This document shows positions 34,983 through 43,907 of a DNA stretch of 64,000 nt, piece by piece (the stretch's first letter is position 1; every line of letters begins with the position of its first letter). A program made the position numbers and the translations under genes. The notes beneath the pieces were generated by a model. The model searched no databases and had not been told where the DNA came from. It saw only the letters and a program-made list of their open reading frames with translations. This DNA comes from Oceanicaulis sp052055585. GTDB lineage: Bacteria > Pseudomonadota > Alphaproteobacteria > Caulobacterales > Maricaulaceae. The stretch is taken from contig NZ_CP170485.1 of assembly GCF_052055585.1 (NCBI RefSeq), forward strand, positions 992,001-1,056,000, in the 5' to 3' direction.

Positions 34983-36272
34983 TTACCCGTTAAAGCGGAT
35001 GAGGAAGCGCTTGGCCTTGCCCACGCTCATCACCACGGCGCCGGCGCCGGTGCGATGCTCGCGCAGATCGGCGTTTTCATCCTGCACCTTCTGACCATTG
35101 AGCGAGACCGAGTTCTGCTTCAGGAGGCGGCGCGCCTCGCTCTTGGAGGCGCTGGCGCCCAGCTCTTCAGCCACAAGCGCATCGATCAGCGCCAGCGGCT
35201 CGTTGGCGCTGGCGTCCAGCGTCGGCACGGCGCGGGCGATCATGTCGATCAGCTCGGCGCCGAGATTGTCCGATTTGCCTTTGAAGATCACGGTGGAGGC
35301 CTCGATAGCGAGATCGGCGGCTTTCTGGCCATGCACGCGCGCAGTCAGAAGCTCGGCGAGGGCCTTTTGCGGCAGGCGCAGATGCGGCTCGGCCTGGGTC
35401 AGCTCTTCAAGCTGGCCGAGATCCACGTCGGTCAGCCATGAGAGGAATTTCGGCGCATCGGCGTCCGCGCTGTTGAGCCAGAACTGGTAGAACTCATAAG
35501 GGCTTGTCAGGTCAGGATCGATCCAGACCGCGCCCTTTTCGGACTTGCCGTATTTCTTGCCTTCAGAATTGGTGAGGAGCGGGTAAGTGACCGCATGGGC
35601 CTGCACGCCTTCGATACGGCGCATCAGGTCGACGCCGCCGACGATATTGCCCCACTGGTCCGAGCCGCCCATCTGGATCTGGACATTATGGGCGCGGTGC
35701 AGGTGCACGAAGTCATAGCCCTGCAGGAGCTGGTAGGAAAACTCGGTGAAGGAGATGCCCTGATCGCGGTTCTCGATGCGGTTGCGCACCGAATCCTTGG
35801 TCAGCATGGCGTTGACCGAGAAATGCTTGCCCACATCGCGCAGGAAGCTGACCACATCCATCTTCCGCCACCAGTCGGCGTTGTTCACGAAGATGGGCTC
35901 CGGCCCGTCGGTCAGCGCGAACAGGCGCTCGAACTGTTTGCGCTGGCCTTCGATATTGGCCAGCACCACGTCCTCGGTCTGCAGATTGCGCTCGGCGTCC
36001 TTGCCGGACGGGTCGCCAATGAGGCCCGTGGCGCCGCCCAGCAGCACCACAACCTGACCACCACGCTGGCGATAGCGATCCATGCCCAGAAGCGGCATCA
36101 GATTGCCCGCATGAAGGCTCGGCGCGCTCGGATCAAAGCCCACATACATCGCCGGCTTGTGCTCGTTGATATAGGCGTCAGTCAGCTCGGGGGTCTTCTG
36201 GTTGAGAAGGCCGCGGGCTTCCATATCAGCGAGGAAGGGCGTGGCTTTGGGGTCTGCGAGGCGAACGCTCAT
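34983..36272 (-). CDS. tyrS: tyrosyl-tRNA synthetase
   Basis: Class I synthetase of 429 residues charging tRNA-Tyr. The HIGH-type motif is SAPSLHAGNLMPL, the tyrosine-binding region has QLLQGYDFVHLHR and QMGGSDQWGN, and the KMSKS-type motif is KKYGKSEKG. A C-terminal S4 RNA-binding domain (SKSEARRLLKQNSVSLNGQKV) completes the TyrS bacterial type 1 layout. Upstream gene of the tyrS-murD2 operon. Confidence 0.95.
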   Translation of the reverse strand: MSVRLADPKATPFLADMEARGLLNQKTPELTDAYINEHKPAMYVGFDPSAPSLHAGNLMPLLGMDRYRQRGGQVVVLLGGATGLIGDPSGKDAERNLQTEDVVLANIEGQRKQFERLFALTDGPEPIFVNNADWWRKMDVVSFLRDVGKHFSVNAMLTKDSVRNRIENRDQGISFTEFSYQLLQGYDFVHLHRAHNVQIQMGGSDQWGNIVGGVDLMRRIEGVQAHAVTYPLLTNSEGKKYGKSEKGAVWIDPDLTSPYEFYQFWLNSADADAPKFLSWLTDVDLGQLEELTQAEPHLRLPQKALAELLTARVHGQKAADLAIEASTVIFKGKSDNLGAELIDMIARAVPTLDASANEPLALIDALVAEELGASASKSEARRLLKQNSVSLNGQKVQDENADLREHRTGAGAVVMSVGKAKRFLIRFNG

Positions 36273-36359
36273 GAGGCTCTCTTGGCGGTAGGGACAGTCA
36301 AGCCTTCGGCTTAGCCGCCCCCACTGCTTCTTGCAACGCCGTCATGGCGTTCGGCTCAG

Positions 36360-37232
36360 TCACTCCATGCGGTCATAGGGCGTCTTCTCGACCTCCGCCG
36401 CAATGGGATCGCCGCCATCGCGTTCGGCCACGGCTTGCTTGAAGCCCACCTCCTGGGCGCGCTGGCGGAACCACATGCCTTCAGGCGAATGCCGCGAGAC
36501 GCCATCAAACACGGTCGCCAGCATCTGGGTGTTGGAAATGCCCATGGTCTCATAGGCCTGATTGACCACCATCTTGGTCATCATCAGCTGGTTCTTGGGC
36601 ACGCCCTGCAAGCGCCCCACAAGACGGTCCACGGCGGCGTCGAGCTCGGCTTCGGGCACCGCTTCCAGCGCCAGTCCGATGCGCTCGGCCTCTTTGCCGT
36701 CAATCAGCTCGCCGGTCATCATCATGCGCTTGGCCTGCTGCGGGCCCAGGCGATACACCCACATGGACGGTGTGGGCACGCCCCAGACACGGGCGGGCGG
36801 ATAGCCGATGCGCGCATCCTCGGCCATGATCACGAAATCACAGCACAGGGCGATGTCCGACCCGCCCGCCGCCGCGGCGCCATGCACGCGGGCGATGGTG
36901 GGCTTGTGACAGCGCCACAGGCTCATGAAGTCGAGCGTGTTCTGGTGCATGAAGGCGTAGTCGATCATCGGGTCCCAGGGCATGTCCTGGCTGCCCGGCA
37001 GCTCGCCTTCGCGCTCGGCGTAATCCTTCAGGTCATAGCCGCCGCAAAAGCCTTTGCCCGCGCCTTGCAGGACGATCACATGCACCGCCGGGTCGCGTTC
37101 GGCCTTTTTGATGGCGGCGGCGATGTCGCCGGGCATCTTGTCATTGATGGCGTTCAGGCGCTCGGGACGGTTCAGGGTGATCGTGCAGACCCGGCCTTCG
37201 ACCGAGTACAGCAGGGTGGAAAATTCGCTCAT
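36360..37232 (-). CDS. enoyl-CoA hydratase/isomerase (crotonase family)
   Basis: Crotonase-fold protein of 290 residues acting on acyl-CoA thioesters. The two oxyanion-hole segments are visible as GAGKGFCGGYDLKDYA and VHGAAAAGGSDIALCCDF. The exact reaction is unclear: the usual catalytic glutamates of hydratases are not obvious, so an isomerase or hydrolase role is possible. It begins one base after the stop of the CoA-transferase gene upstream, so both form an acyl-CoA operon. Confidence 0.83.
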   Translation of the reverse strand: MSEFSTLLYSVEGRVCTITLNRPERLNAINDKMPGDIAAAIKKAERDPAVHVIVLQGAGKGFCGGYDLKDYAEREGELPGSQDMPWDPMIDYAFMHQNTLDFMSLWRCHKPTIARVHGAAAAGGSDIALCCDFVIMAEDARIGYPPARVWGVPTPSMWVYRLGPQQAKRMMMTGELIDGKEAERIGLALEAVPEAELDAAVDRLVGRLQGVPKNQLMMTKMVVNQAYETMGISNTQMLATVFDGVSRHSPEGMWFRQRAQEVGFKQAVAERDGGDPIAAEVEKTPYDRME

Positions 37233-37233
37233 T

Positions 37234-38403
37234 TCAGTCTCCGCAAATGCGTGCGATCAGGGCGTCATCCACCCCGGCTTTTTCAAGAACCATGCGGGTG
37301 TCTGCGCCCAACTTGCCCGAGCAGGTCGCGCCCTGGCCGGGGCGTTCGCCGTCAAAGCGGGCCGCTGCGCCGGGCAGGCGCACCGGGCCGGGGCCGTCCG
37401 CCTCGCCCTCATAGGTGAAGCCGCTGGCGGCGAGCTGGGGATGGGTCAGAATATCCTCTGATGTGTTGACCTTGCCTGCCGGCACGCCCGCACTGCGCAG
37501 ACGGTCCAGCAAGTCATCCACGGACTGGTGCTCGGCCAATGGCGCGCAGGTCTCGCGGATGAAATCCCAGTTGATGAAGCGGCTGGCCATGTCCGCGCAG
37601 CGCGGATCATCGAGCAGCTGGGGCGCCCCGACCACTTCGCACCAGGCGACGAACTCCTTTTCAGACAGCATGACCACGACGAACCAGCCATCGGCCGCCT
37701 TCCACGGACGATAGACCTTGGCGATGTTGGGGCCGGGCTGAAGCGGGTCCTTCAGCGTCAGGGGCATGTGCACATCCATCCAGCTGAAGGCGAGGGCGGC
37801 TTCCAGCATGGACACCGCCACATGGCGGCCCGCGCCGTCGCGCTCACGCCCCACAAGCGCGCTGGTGATCGCCTGACACAGATAAAGCCCCGCCACCTTG
37901 TCGCAGATATATTGCGGATAGAGCTCAGGCTCGGGCTTGTCCGGGCGGGCGGCGAGCCCGCTCTCGGCCTGGATCACCGGGTCATAGGCGCGCACATCGC
38001 TCAAGGGATCCCACGGGCCGAAGCCGGTCACTTCAGCGACGATCAGCCCGTCATGGCGCTTGCGCAGGCTGTCGGCGTCGAGCCCCAGCTTCTTCGCGGC
38101 GGCGGGGCGATAATTGTGCATGACCACGTCAGACTGCTCGACCAGCGGGGCGAGGGCGGCGCGGCCGTCCTCTGTCGAAAGGTCGAGGCTGATCAGCGCC
38201 TTGCCGCGGTTGAGCGTCTGGAAGGTGGAGCTGGAGCCGTCCTTGGCGATGAAGCCCAGACGGCGCACGAGATCGCCGCCGGGCGGTTCGACCTTGATGA
38301 TATGGGCGCCCTGCTGGGCGAGCGTCAGGCTGGCGATGGGACCGGCGACGACTGTCGTCAGGTCAAGCACTCTCAGCCCGGCCAGGGGTGTGGCTGGGGT
38401 CAT
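37234..38403 (-). CDS. CaiB/BaiF-type family III CoA-transferase
   Basis: CoA-transferase of 389 residues, an interlocked dimer moving CoA between organic acids. The N-terminus LAGLRVLDLTTVVAGPIASL and KVEPPGGDLVR are classic; the catalytic aspartate region reads VLDLSTEDGRAALAPLVEQSDVV-like with HNYRPAAAKKLG, and the mid segment has RAYDPVIQAESG. ATG start follows GGGAGGAG; an earlier in-frame start is not conserved. First gene of the operon with the crotonase. Confidence 0.85.
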   Translation of the reverse strand: MTPATPLAGLRVLDLTTVVAGPIASLTLAQQGAHIIKVEPPGGDLVRRLGFIAKDGSSSTFQTLNRGKALISLDLSTEDGRAALAPLVEQSDVVMHNYRPAAAKKLGLDADSLRKRHDGLIVAEVTGFGPWDPLSDVRAYDPVIQAESGLAARPDKPEPELYPQYICDKVAGLYLCQAITSALVGRERDGAGRHVAVSMLEAALAFSWMDVHMPLTLKDPLQPGPNIAKVYRPWKAADGWFVVVMLSEKEFVAWCEVVGAPQLLDDPRCADMASRFINWDFIRETCAPLAEHQSVDDLLDRLRSAGVPAGKVNTSEDILTHPQLAASGFTYEGEADGPGPVRLPGAAARFDGERPGQGATCSGKLGADTRMVLEKAGVDDALIARICGD

Positions 38404-38521
38404 GGTCTCCTCCCGTAAGCGCGCGATTTTTCGCGTCATTTCGTCCAGACTGGCCCAGCCTGATGGCGCGGACAAGACAAGCTGATACGGTGAATGCGAT
38501 TAGTTCGGGAGAATCGCCCTG

Positions 38522-39355
38522 ATGCGGGAAACGGTGACAATCAGCGCGATACAGGCGCTGGCCGAAGCAGACCCGGTTTTTGTGGAAGCGAGCTGGTTCC
38601 TGCCCGGATCGGGCATGACGGGCGAAGAGGTGTTCGAGGAGCGGCGCCTGCCGCGCGCGGTCTATTTCGACATTGATGGCGTCTGCGATGCGACCTCATC
38701 CTTGCCTCATATGGCGCCCGGCGCGGCGGCCTTCGCCCGCTGGCTCAGCTGGCACGGGCTCAGCGGCGGCGAGAAGTTCATCATCTATGACCAGACATCC
38801 ATGGTGGGCGCCGCGCGGGTCTGGTGGACCTTCCGCCGCTTTGGCTGCGATGTGCGCATTCTGGACGGGGGCTTGAGCGCCTGGCGCAAATCGGGTGGCG
38901 CGATCGAGAGCGGCGAGATATTCCGCCGCCATCCCGCCTTCGAGCGCACCCCGCGCATGATCTGGGACGACACCGTCACCTGGGAAGACGTCTCCCACGC
39001 CACCCGCTCGGGCAAGGCGCTGGTGGTGGATGCGCGCTCCAAGGGCCGGTTTGAGGGCACGGAACCCGAACCGCGCAAGGGCCTCAAGTCAGGCCATATC
39101 CCCGGCTCGATCAATCTGCCTTTCCCGCAGCTTCTGACCCCTGAAGGCAAGCTGAAGACCGAAGACGCGCTGGAAGCGGCTCTGCCGCGCATCAGTCGCG
39201 ACACCCGCATCATCACGACCTGCGGGTCGGGCGTGACGGCGGCGATCCTGAGCGCGGCCTTCCTCAGCGCCGGGTTCCGGGATGTGCGCCTGTATGATGG
39301 CAGCTGGGCCGATTGGGGCGCCCGCGATTTGCCCGTGGAGACCGGCCCGGCATGA
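38522..39355 (+). CDS. sseA: 3-mercaptopyruvate sulfurtransferase
   Basis: Two-rhodanese-domain sulfurtransferase of 277 residues. The active-site loop CGSGVTA carries Cys234, and this CG-S/T-G-V-T-A form marks mercaptopyruvate rather than thiosulfate specificity. FVEASWFLPGSG starts the inactive first domain, LDGGLSAWRKSGG ends it, and VVDARSKGRFEG and SGHIPGSINLPF belong to the second. Its stop overlaps the start of the GNAT gene (ATGA). Confidence 0.9.
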   Translation: MRETVTISAIQALAEADPVFVEASWFLPGSGMTGEEVFEERRLPRAVYFDIDGVCDATSSLPHMAPGAAAFARWLSWHGLSGGEKFIIYDQTSMVGAARVWWTFRRFGCDVRILDGGLSAWRKSGGAIESGEIFRRHPAFERTPRMIWDDTVTWEDVSHATRSGKALVVDARSKGRFEGTEPEPRKGLKSGHIPGSINLPFPQLLTPEGKLKTEDALEAALPRISRDTRIITTCGSGVTAAILSAAFLSAGFRDVRLYDGSWADWGARDLPVETGPA

Positions 39356-39894
39356 GCGTGACACTGACGGTGCATGACACGCTGGCGGATGCGCCAGACC
39401 CGGTGCGCGCGGATGTGTGGGCGCTTGTGTGTGAGGCGGATGACGCCTTCTGGCCGCCCCTGCGGGCGCGCACGCCGGAGCAAGGCCTGTCGGTGGGCGC
39501 TGGCGAGGTGCTGGACGACGAGCCTGATGCGTACTGGGCGTCGATCCAGTCCCATGCGCTGATCACGGCGGAAGAGGGCGGACGCGTGCTGGGCATGATG
39601 AGCGTGGCGCGGGACAAGCGCCTGGATGCGCTCGATCTGACGGCCAGCGCCTATCTGTCGACCCTGATCGTCAGCGAATCTGCGCGCGGCCGGGGGCTCG
39701 CCCGTCAGCTCTATGCGCGCCTGTTTGATCTGGCGCGCAGCTGGTCGGAGGCGCCCAATGTGGCCACCCGCACCTGGAGCACCAATGCCGCGCATTTGCC
39801 GCTGATCGCCCAGCTGGGCTTTGAAGAAAGATTACGCCTTAAGGATGATCGTGGCGTCGGGATCGACACCGTGTATTTTCTTAAACCGCTCTGA
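39352..39894 (+). CDS. GNAT family N-acetyltransferase
   Basis: Acetyltransferase of 180 residues with the acetyl-CoA pyrophosphate loop SESARGRGLARQLYARL and the C-terminal TNAAHLPLIAQLGFEE helix-strand. Substrate unknown. Overlaps the sseA stop by four bases, so it is coupled to it. Confidence 0.82.
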   Translation: MSVTLTVHDTLADAPDPVRADVWALVCEADDAFWPPLRARTPEQGLSVGAGEVLDDEPDAYWASIQSHALITAEEGGRVLGMMSVARDKRLDALDLTASAYLSTLIVSESARGRGLARQLYARLFDLARSWSEAPNVATRTWSTNAAHLPLIAQLGFEERLRLKDDRGVGIDTVYFLKPL

Positions 39895-39968
39895 GCGCTT
39901 TTCTTGCGCGAAAACTGCGCTAGCCTGACCACAACACTGTTATGCCAACCGCAGGGGAGGAAGCCCGC

Positions 39969-40934
39969 GTGTCCGAACTCAAATGCCTCAAAGGCAAGCT
40001 GCGTCTGCCCGTCATCGGCTCGCCGCTGTTCATCATCTCCAACCCCAAGCTGGTCATCGCCCAGTGCAAGGCGGGCATTGTCGGCTCGTTCCCGGCGCTG
40101 AATGCGCGCCCGCAGAGCCAGCTTGATGAATGGCTGGACGAGATCACCTCCGAACTCGACAGCTATAACAAGGCCAATCCGGACGCCCCGGCGGCGCCGT
40201 TTGCGGTGAACCAGATCGTCCACCGCTCCAATGACCGTCTCGAGGCTGACCTCGCCAGCTGTGAGAAATACAAGGTGCCGCTGGTGATCACCTCGCTAGG
40301 CGCCCGCGAAGAGCTGAACCAGGCCGTGCATGGCTGGGGCGGCGAGACGATGCACGACATCATCAACATCAAGTTCGCGCACAAGGCGCTGGAAAAAGGC
40401 GCGGACGGCCTGATCCCGGTATGCGCCGGCGCGGGCGGCCATGCCGGCACTCTGTCGCCCTTTGGCCTCGTCAGCGAGATCCGTGAGTTCTTTGACGGCC
40501 CGATCGCGCTGTCAGGCTCCATCTCCACGGGCGCCGGTGTTCTGGCGGCTCAGGCGCTGGGCGCGGACTACGCCTATATGGGCTCGGCTTTCATCGCCAC
40601 CGAGGAAGCGCGCGCCAGCGACGCGTACAAGCAGTCCATCGTCGACAGCACGGCGGAAGACATCATCTATTCCAACCTCTTCACCGGCGTGCACGGCAAT
40701 TATCTGCGCAAGTCGATCGAGGATGCCGGGCTTGACCCGAACAACCTGCCTGAAAGCGATCCGTCCGCGATGAACTTTGGCTCGGGCGGCAATACCGACG
40801 CGAAGGCCTGGAAAGACATCTGGGGTTCGGGGCAGGGCGTGGGCTCGATCAAGAAGGTCCAGAGCGCGGGCGCCTATGTGTCCGAGCTGCAGGCCCAGTA
40901 CGAAGCCGCCAAGCAGCGCATCTGCGGCGGCTAG
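39969..40934 (+). CDS. nitronate monooxygenase-like flavoprotein
   Basis: FMN-dependent TIM-barrel protein of 321 residues, nitronate monooxygenase/2-nitropropane dioxygenase family. LPVIGSPLFIISNPKLV begins the barrel, the FMN phosphate site is VCAGAGGHAGT and GPIALSGSISTGAGV, and LGADYAYMGSAF follows. A strong GGGGAGGAAG site sits before the GTG used here; the ATG nine codons upstream lacks one. The natural substrate of most members is unknown. Confidence 0.85.
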   Translation: MSELKCLKGKLRLPVIGSPLFIISNPKLVIAQCKAGIVGSFPALNARPQSQLDEWLDEITSELDSYNKANPDAPAAPFAVNQIVHRSNDRLEADLASCEKYKVPLVITSLGAREELNQAVHGWGGETMHDIINIKFAHKALEKGADGLIPVCAGAGGHAGTLSPFGLVSEIREFFDGPIALSGSISTGAGVLAAQALGADYAYMGSAFIATEEARASDAYKQSIVDSTAEDIIYSNLFTGVHGNYLRKSIEDAGLDPNNLPESDPSAMNFGSGGNTDAKAWKDIWGSGQGVGSIKKVQSAGAYVSELQAQYEAAKQRICGG

Positions 40935-40951
40935 GCCAGGAAGACGGGGCG

Positions 40952-41554
40952 ATGGGGGAAATCGGCGCGCTTCTGGGCAGGATCATCAACAACCTGCCTG
41001 ACAGCCTGTTGCTGGAGTCGCTCATACTGGGCGCTCTGGCGACGGTGCTGACCGCTGTAATCCGTGTGGTCTGGGCGGGGTCGAGCTGGCTGATCGAGCG
41101 GGCGGTGTTCCTTCTGTCCCGCTCTCTCACCCATCACGTCATCTATCTGGGCCCGGTGGAGGCGTTTCCGCCTGGCATCCGCTTCAGCGTGCTGATCATC
41201 CGTTTCGGCACGGACCAGTACATCTCCACCATGGCCAGTGATCGCGAGCGCATGGTGGGGCGGCTGCAGCTGAAGATTTACCCGGCTGAAGTGCGCGGCA
41301 AGAAGGATGGCGCCTATCTGTCCTTCCGGGTGCCGGTTCACAAGCGGCTGGGCACCCAGTTCAAGATCTTTGCGGATGTGGAGCCGGGCGTTGAACTCGA
41401 TGAGATCATGCAGGTCTTCAACGACAATGAGGAAATTCACGAGGTCAGCGTGTCGGACAGCAAGTTCGACCGCCGCATCTATTTCCTGCTCAAGGACTAC
41501 GCCCAGACCCAGACAGTGGACGGGCCGGTGAACAATTTCATCTTCCCGGTCTGA
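40952..41554 (+). CDS. membrane-anchored protein of unknown function
   Basis: Protein of 200 residues: a hydrophobic segment at about 18-55 (probably one or two helices) and a soluble domain rich in beta strands (IRFSVLIIRFGTDQYI, RLQLKIYPAEVRG, YLSFRVPVHKRLG, FKIFADVEPGVELDEI). I recognise no family. Begins 17 bases after the nitronate monooxygenase stop and is likely co-transcribed. Confidence 0.65.
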   Translation: MGEIGALLGRIINNLPDSLLLESLILGALATVLTAVIRVVWAGSSWLIERAVFLLSRSLTHHVIYLGPVEAFPPGIRFSVLIIRFGTDQYISTMASDRERMVGRLQLKIYPAEVRGKKDGAYLSFRVPVHKRLGTQFKIFADVEPGVELDEIMQVFNDNEEIHEVSVSDSKFDRRIYFLLKDYAQTQTVDGPVNNFIFPV

Positions 41555-41567
41555 GGCATCTGGAGCC

Positions 41568-42182
41568 TCACCCCTTCACCTCATGCACCCGCATCAGGAT
41601 GGCGTGGATCATCGCGTCCCGCTCTTCCGGCGTGCGCGCGTCGAGCTGCATGGGCGCGGTCGCACGGCCTGAGATGATCAGCTCGGCGAGACCGTGCACC
41701 ACTGACCACGACGTCATCAGCAGGGTGGTGCGCCGGGTTTCGTCCATCTCATCGGGATAGAGCGCGTTGACGCCATCGGACAGCTTGGCGAAGGCGGCCA
41801 GAGACGCCTCGGCGAAGTCGGGATGGCTGCGGTCAGGCTTTTCTGACGCGAACATCAGCTGGAACAGCGCCGGATGGGCTTCGGCGAAATCCACATAGCC
41901 CAGCCCCAGCGCCACAAACTGGTCCACGGCGCCCGGTCCGGTCTGCGCCTGCCGTTTGTCCTGCGCGGCGATCAGCCGCCGATACCCGTCTGCGCCCAGT
42001 GCGCTCAGAAGTCCGGTCATATCCTTGAAGTGATGCGCCGGGGCGGCGTGGCTGACATTGGCGCGCTTGGCGGCGGCGCGTAGCGAGAACCGCTCCAGCC
42101 CGTTTTCGGACAGTTCGCCCTCCGCCGCCTTCAAGAGAAGGGCGGGCAGATCGCCTTTATGATAGGGCTGCTTAGCGGTCAT
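41568..42182 (-). CDS. TetR/AcrR family transcription regulator
   Basis: Repressor of 204 residues. The helix-turn-helix is FSLRAAAKRANVSHAAPAHHFKD, with the conserved alpha-4 HHF turn, followed by a ligand-binding helical domain of the WHG/TetR_C type (FVALGLGYVDFAEAHPALFQLMF). It is divergent from the membrane-anchored amidohydrolase, and the shared spacer holds a large inverted repeat that it probably binds. Confidence 0.87.
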   Translation of the reverse strand: MTAKQPYHKGDLPALLLKAAEGELSENGLERFSLRAAAKRANVSHAAPAHHFKDMTGLLSALGADGYRRLIAAQDKRQAQTGPGAVDQFVALGLGYVDFAEAHPALFQLMFASEKPDRSHPDFAEASLAAFAKLSDGVNALYPDEMDETRRTTLLMTSWSVVHGLAELIISGRATAPMQLDARTPEERDAMIHAILMRVHEVKG

Positions 42183-42222
42183 GGCGGTTTTCCGGGTGGG
42201 CTTTCGATTTCCAACTTGACAC

Positions 42223-42254
42223 TGACAAGATAGCGCGGCTAGCCTATCTTGACA
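42223..42254. promoter_or_regulatory. TetR-type operator over divergent promoters
   Basis: TGACAAGATAG and CTATCTTGACA form 11-base arms (one mismatch) with a 10-base centre. A minus-strand promoter TTGTCA (42255-42250), 17-base spacer, TATCTT (42232-42227) lies exactly within it, so a bound repressor would block its own gene. TTGACA hexamers for the rightward gene are at 42216 and 42249. Confidence 0.65.
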
Positions 42255-42297
42255 ATGTAAAGATACAGGCGTGGTCAGACGCCTTGAGGAGATAACA

Positions 42298-43833
42298 ATG
42301 TTGAAATGGGGCCTTCGGATTCTGGGCGTCTTCGTTCTCTTGAACGTGCTGGGCGCAATCGGCGCCTTTGTGGTGATCGACCGCTCGATCGTGGAGATGT
42401 TTGGCGGGCGCACGCCCGTCATCGCGCTGGAGCCGTCTCATGAAACGCCAGAACGCTATGTGCTCGCCAATGTGCGGGTGCTGGAGCCGGGATCAGAGCG
42501 GTTCTCCGCGCCTATGGATGTGGTGATCGAGGGTGGCGTGATCGCTGATATGGGCCCGGATATGGCGCAGCGGGCCAACGCGCCGGTGATGAATGGCGAG
42601 GGGCGCTATCTGATGCCGGGCCTGACCGATTCCCATGTGCATTTATGGAACAGCCAGAATGATCTGGCGCTCTATCTCGCCTATGGCGTCACCCAGATCC
42701 GCGAGATGCACGGCCTGTCCCATCATCTTCAATGGCGCGACGAGATTGCCGAGGGGGATCTTCTGGGCCCTGACCTCTATGTGGTGGCCGCCCAGATCGC
42801 GACCTATGACTTCGCCGAAGGCCTGTGGCAGTCCTGGACCTCCAAGCGCAATGTCGCGCGCACGCCGGAAGCGGCGGACCAGATGGTCCGGGATCTGGCG
42901 GCGGAAGGCTATGACGCGGTGAAAGCCAGCAGCTATCTCAGCCTGAGCGGCTATCAGGCGGTCAGCGCGGCCAGTGAAGACGTTGGCATTCCGCTGGTGG
43001 GCCATATCCCAGTGGCGGCGCGGCTGGATGATCTGTGGGTGTCCAATCAGAGCGAAGTCGCCCATGTGGAAGAGTTGATCAAGGGACTCGATCGCGACTT
43101 TGGCGGCTATGGCGTCAGCACTGCCGGTGAGTATCTGGACTATGTGATGACGCATCGCGACGCGGTCGCCCGGCACATGATCGACAATGAGATCGTGCTC
43201 GCCTCTACGCTAGCGCTGGTCTCGAGTTTCGCCCAGCAGAAGACTGACACCGAGGACGCGCTTGAAACCGCGCCGGTCAATCTGGTCAATCCCGGCGTCG
43301 CCGAGGGGCGCGCCATGGGCTGGCTGCCGGATGTGAACATCTATTCGGTGCCGCAACAGTATCGCAATGAAGGCTGGCGCGACCGCTACCAGACCTACTG
43401 GACCACCTATGCCCGGGCGCAGCAGCTGATGTTCGAGGCTGTGCTTGAAGCGGGCGTGCCCATGGTGGCGGGGACAGATGCGAACGTGCCGGTCATGGCG
43501 CCAGGCTATTCACTGCATCAGGAGCTGGCGGCTCTGGTTCAGGCCGGGATGACGCCTGCGCAAGCGCTGGAATCGGCGACAGGAACGCCGGGCCGGTTCA
43601 TGGACTGGAATACGGGCCGGGTGCTGCCGGGATTCCGCGCCAATCTTCTGCTTCTGAACGCCAACCCGCTCGAAGACATCCGCAATATCAGCCGCATCGA
43701 AGCGGTGGTGATGCATGGCGAGGTGCATGCTCGCGACGAGCTGGATGCTTTGCTGGATGCGGTCGTGGCCGCCAATGACAGCGCGCGTCAGACGCCGCTC
43801 GATCCGGCCTGGCGGCAGCCGGTAACCCGGTAA
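42298..43833 (+). CDS. membrane-anchored amidohydrolase
   Basis: Metal-dependent amidohydrolase of 511 residues, resembling imidazolonepropionase- and prolidase-like members. Residues 5-25 form a membrane anchor (GLRILGVFVLLNVLGAIGAFVV). The metal site runs PGLTDSHVHLW, KASSYLSL (lysine that is often carboxylated), VGHIPVAA, AHVEELI, and AGTDANVP with the last aspartate. The C-terminal TGRVLPGFRANLLLLNANP is the composite-domain strand. A GAGGAGATAAC site precedes the ATG. Likely substrate is a peptide or cyclic amide; control by the divergent TetR is inferred. Confidence 0.85.
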   Translation: MLKWGLRILGVFVLLNVLGAIGAFVVIDRSIVEMFGGRTPVIALEPSHETPERYVLANVRVLEPGSERFSAPMDVVIEGGVIADMGPDMAQRANAPVMNGEGRYLMPGLTDSHVHLWNSQNDLALYLAYGVTQIREMHGLSHHLQWRDEIAEGDLLGPDLYVVAAQIATYDFAEGLWQSWTSKRNVARTPEAADQMVRDLAAEGYDAVKASSYLSLSGYQAVSAASEDVGIPLVGHIPVAARLDDLWVSNQSEVAHVEELIKGLDRDFGGYGVSTAGEYLDYVMTHRDAVARHMIDNEIVLASTLALVSSFAQQKTDTEDALETAPVNLVNPGVAEGRAMGWLPDVNIYSVPQQYRNEGWRDRYQTYWTTYARAQQLMFEAVLEAGVPMVAGTDANVPVMAPGYSLHQELAALVQAGMTPAQALESATGTPGRFMDWNTGRVLPGFRANLLLLNANPLEDIRNISRIEAVVMHGEVHARDELDALLDAVVAANDSARQTPLDPAWRQPVTR

Positions 43834-43854
43834 GAACCTGGCCTCACAGGCCAG

Positions 43855-43885
43855 AAAAAACCCCGGCTCATCGAGCCGGGGTTTC
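43855..43885. terminator. bidirectional terminator between amidohydrolase and ald
   Basis: CCCCGGCTC pairs with GAGCCGGGG around ATC. The left flank AAAAAA gives a six-U tract for ald on the minus strand; the right flank gives TTTC for the plus strand. Confidence 0.85.
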
Positions 43886-43907
43886 AGGTTTCGAGCTGTA
43901 AGAGGAG

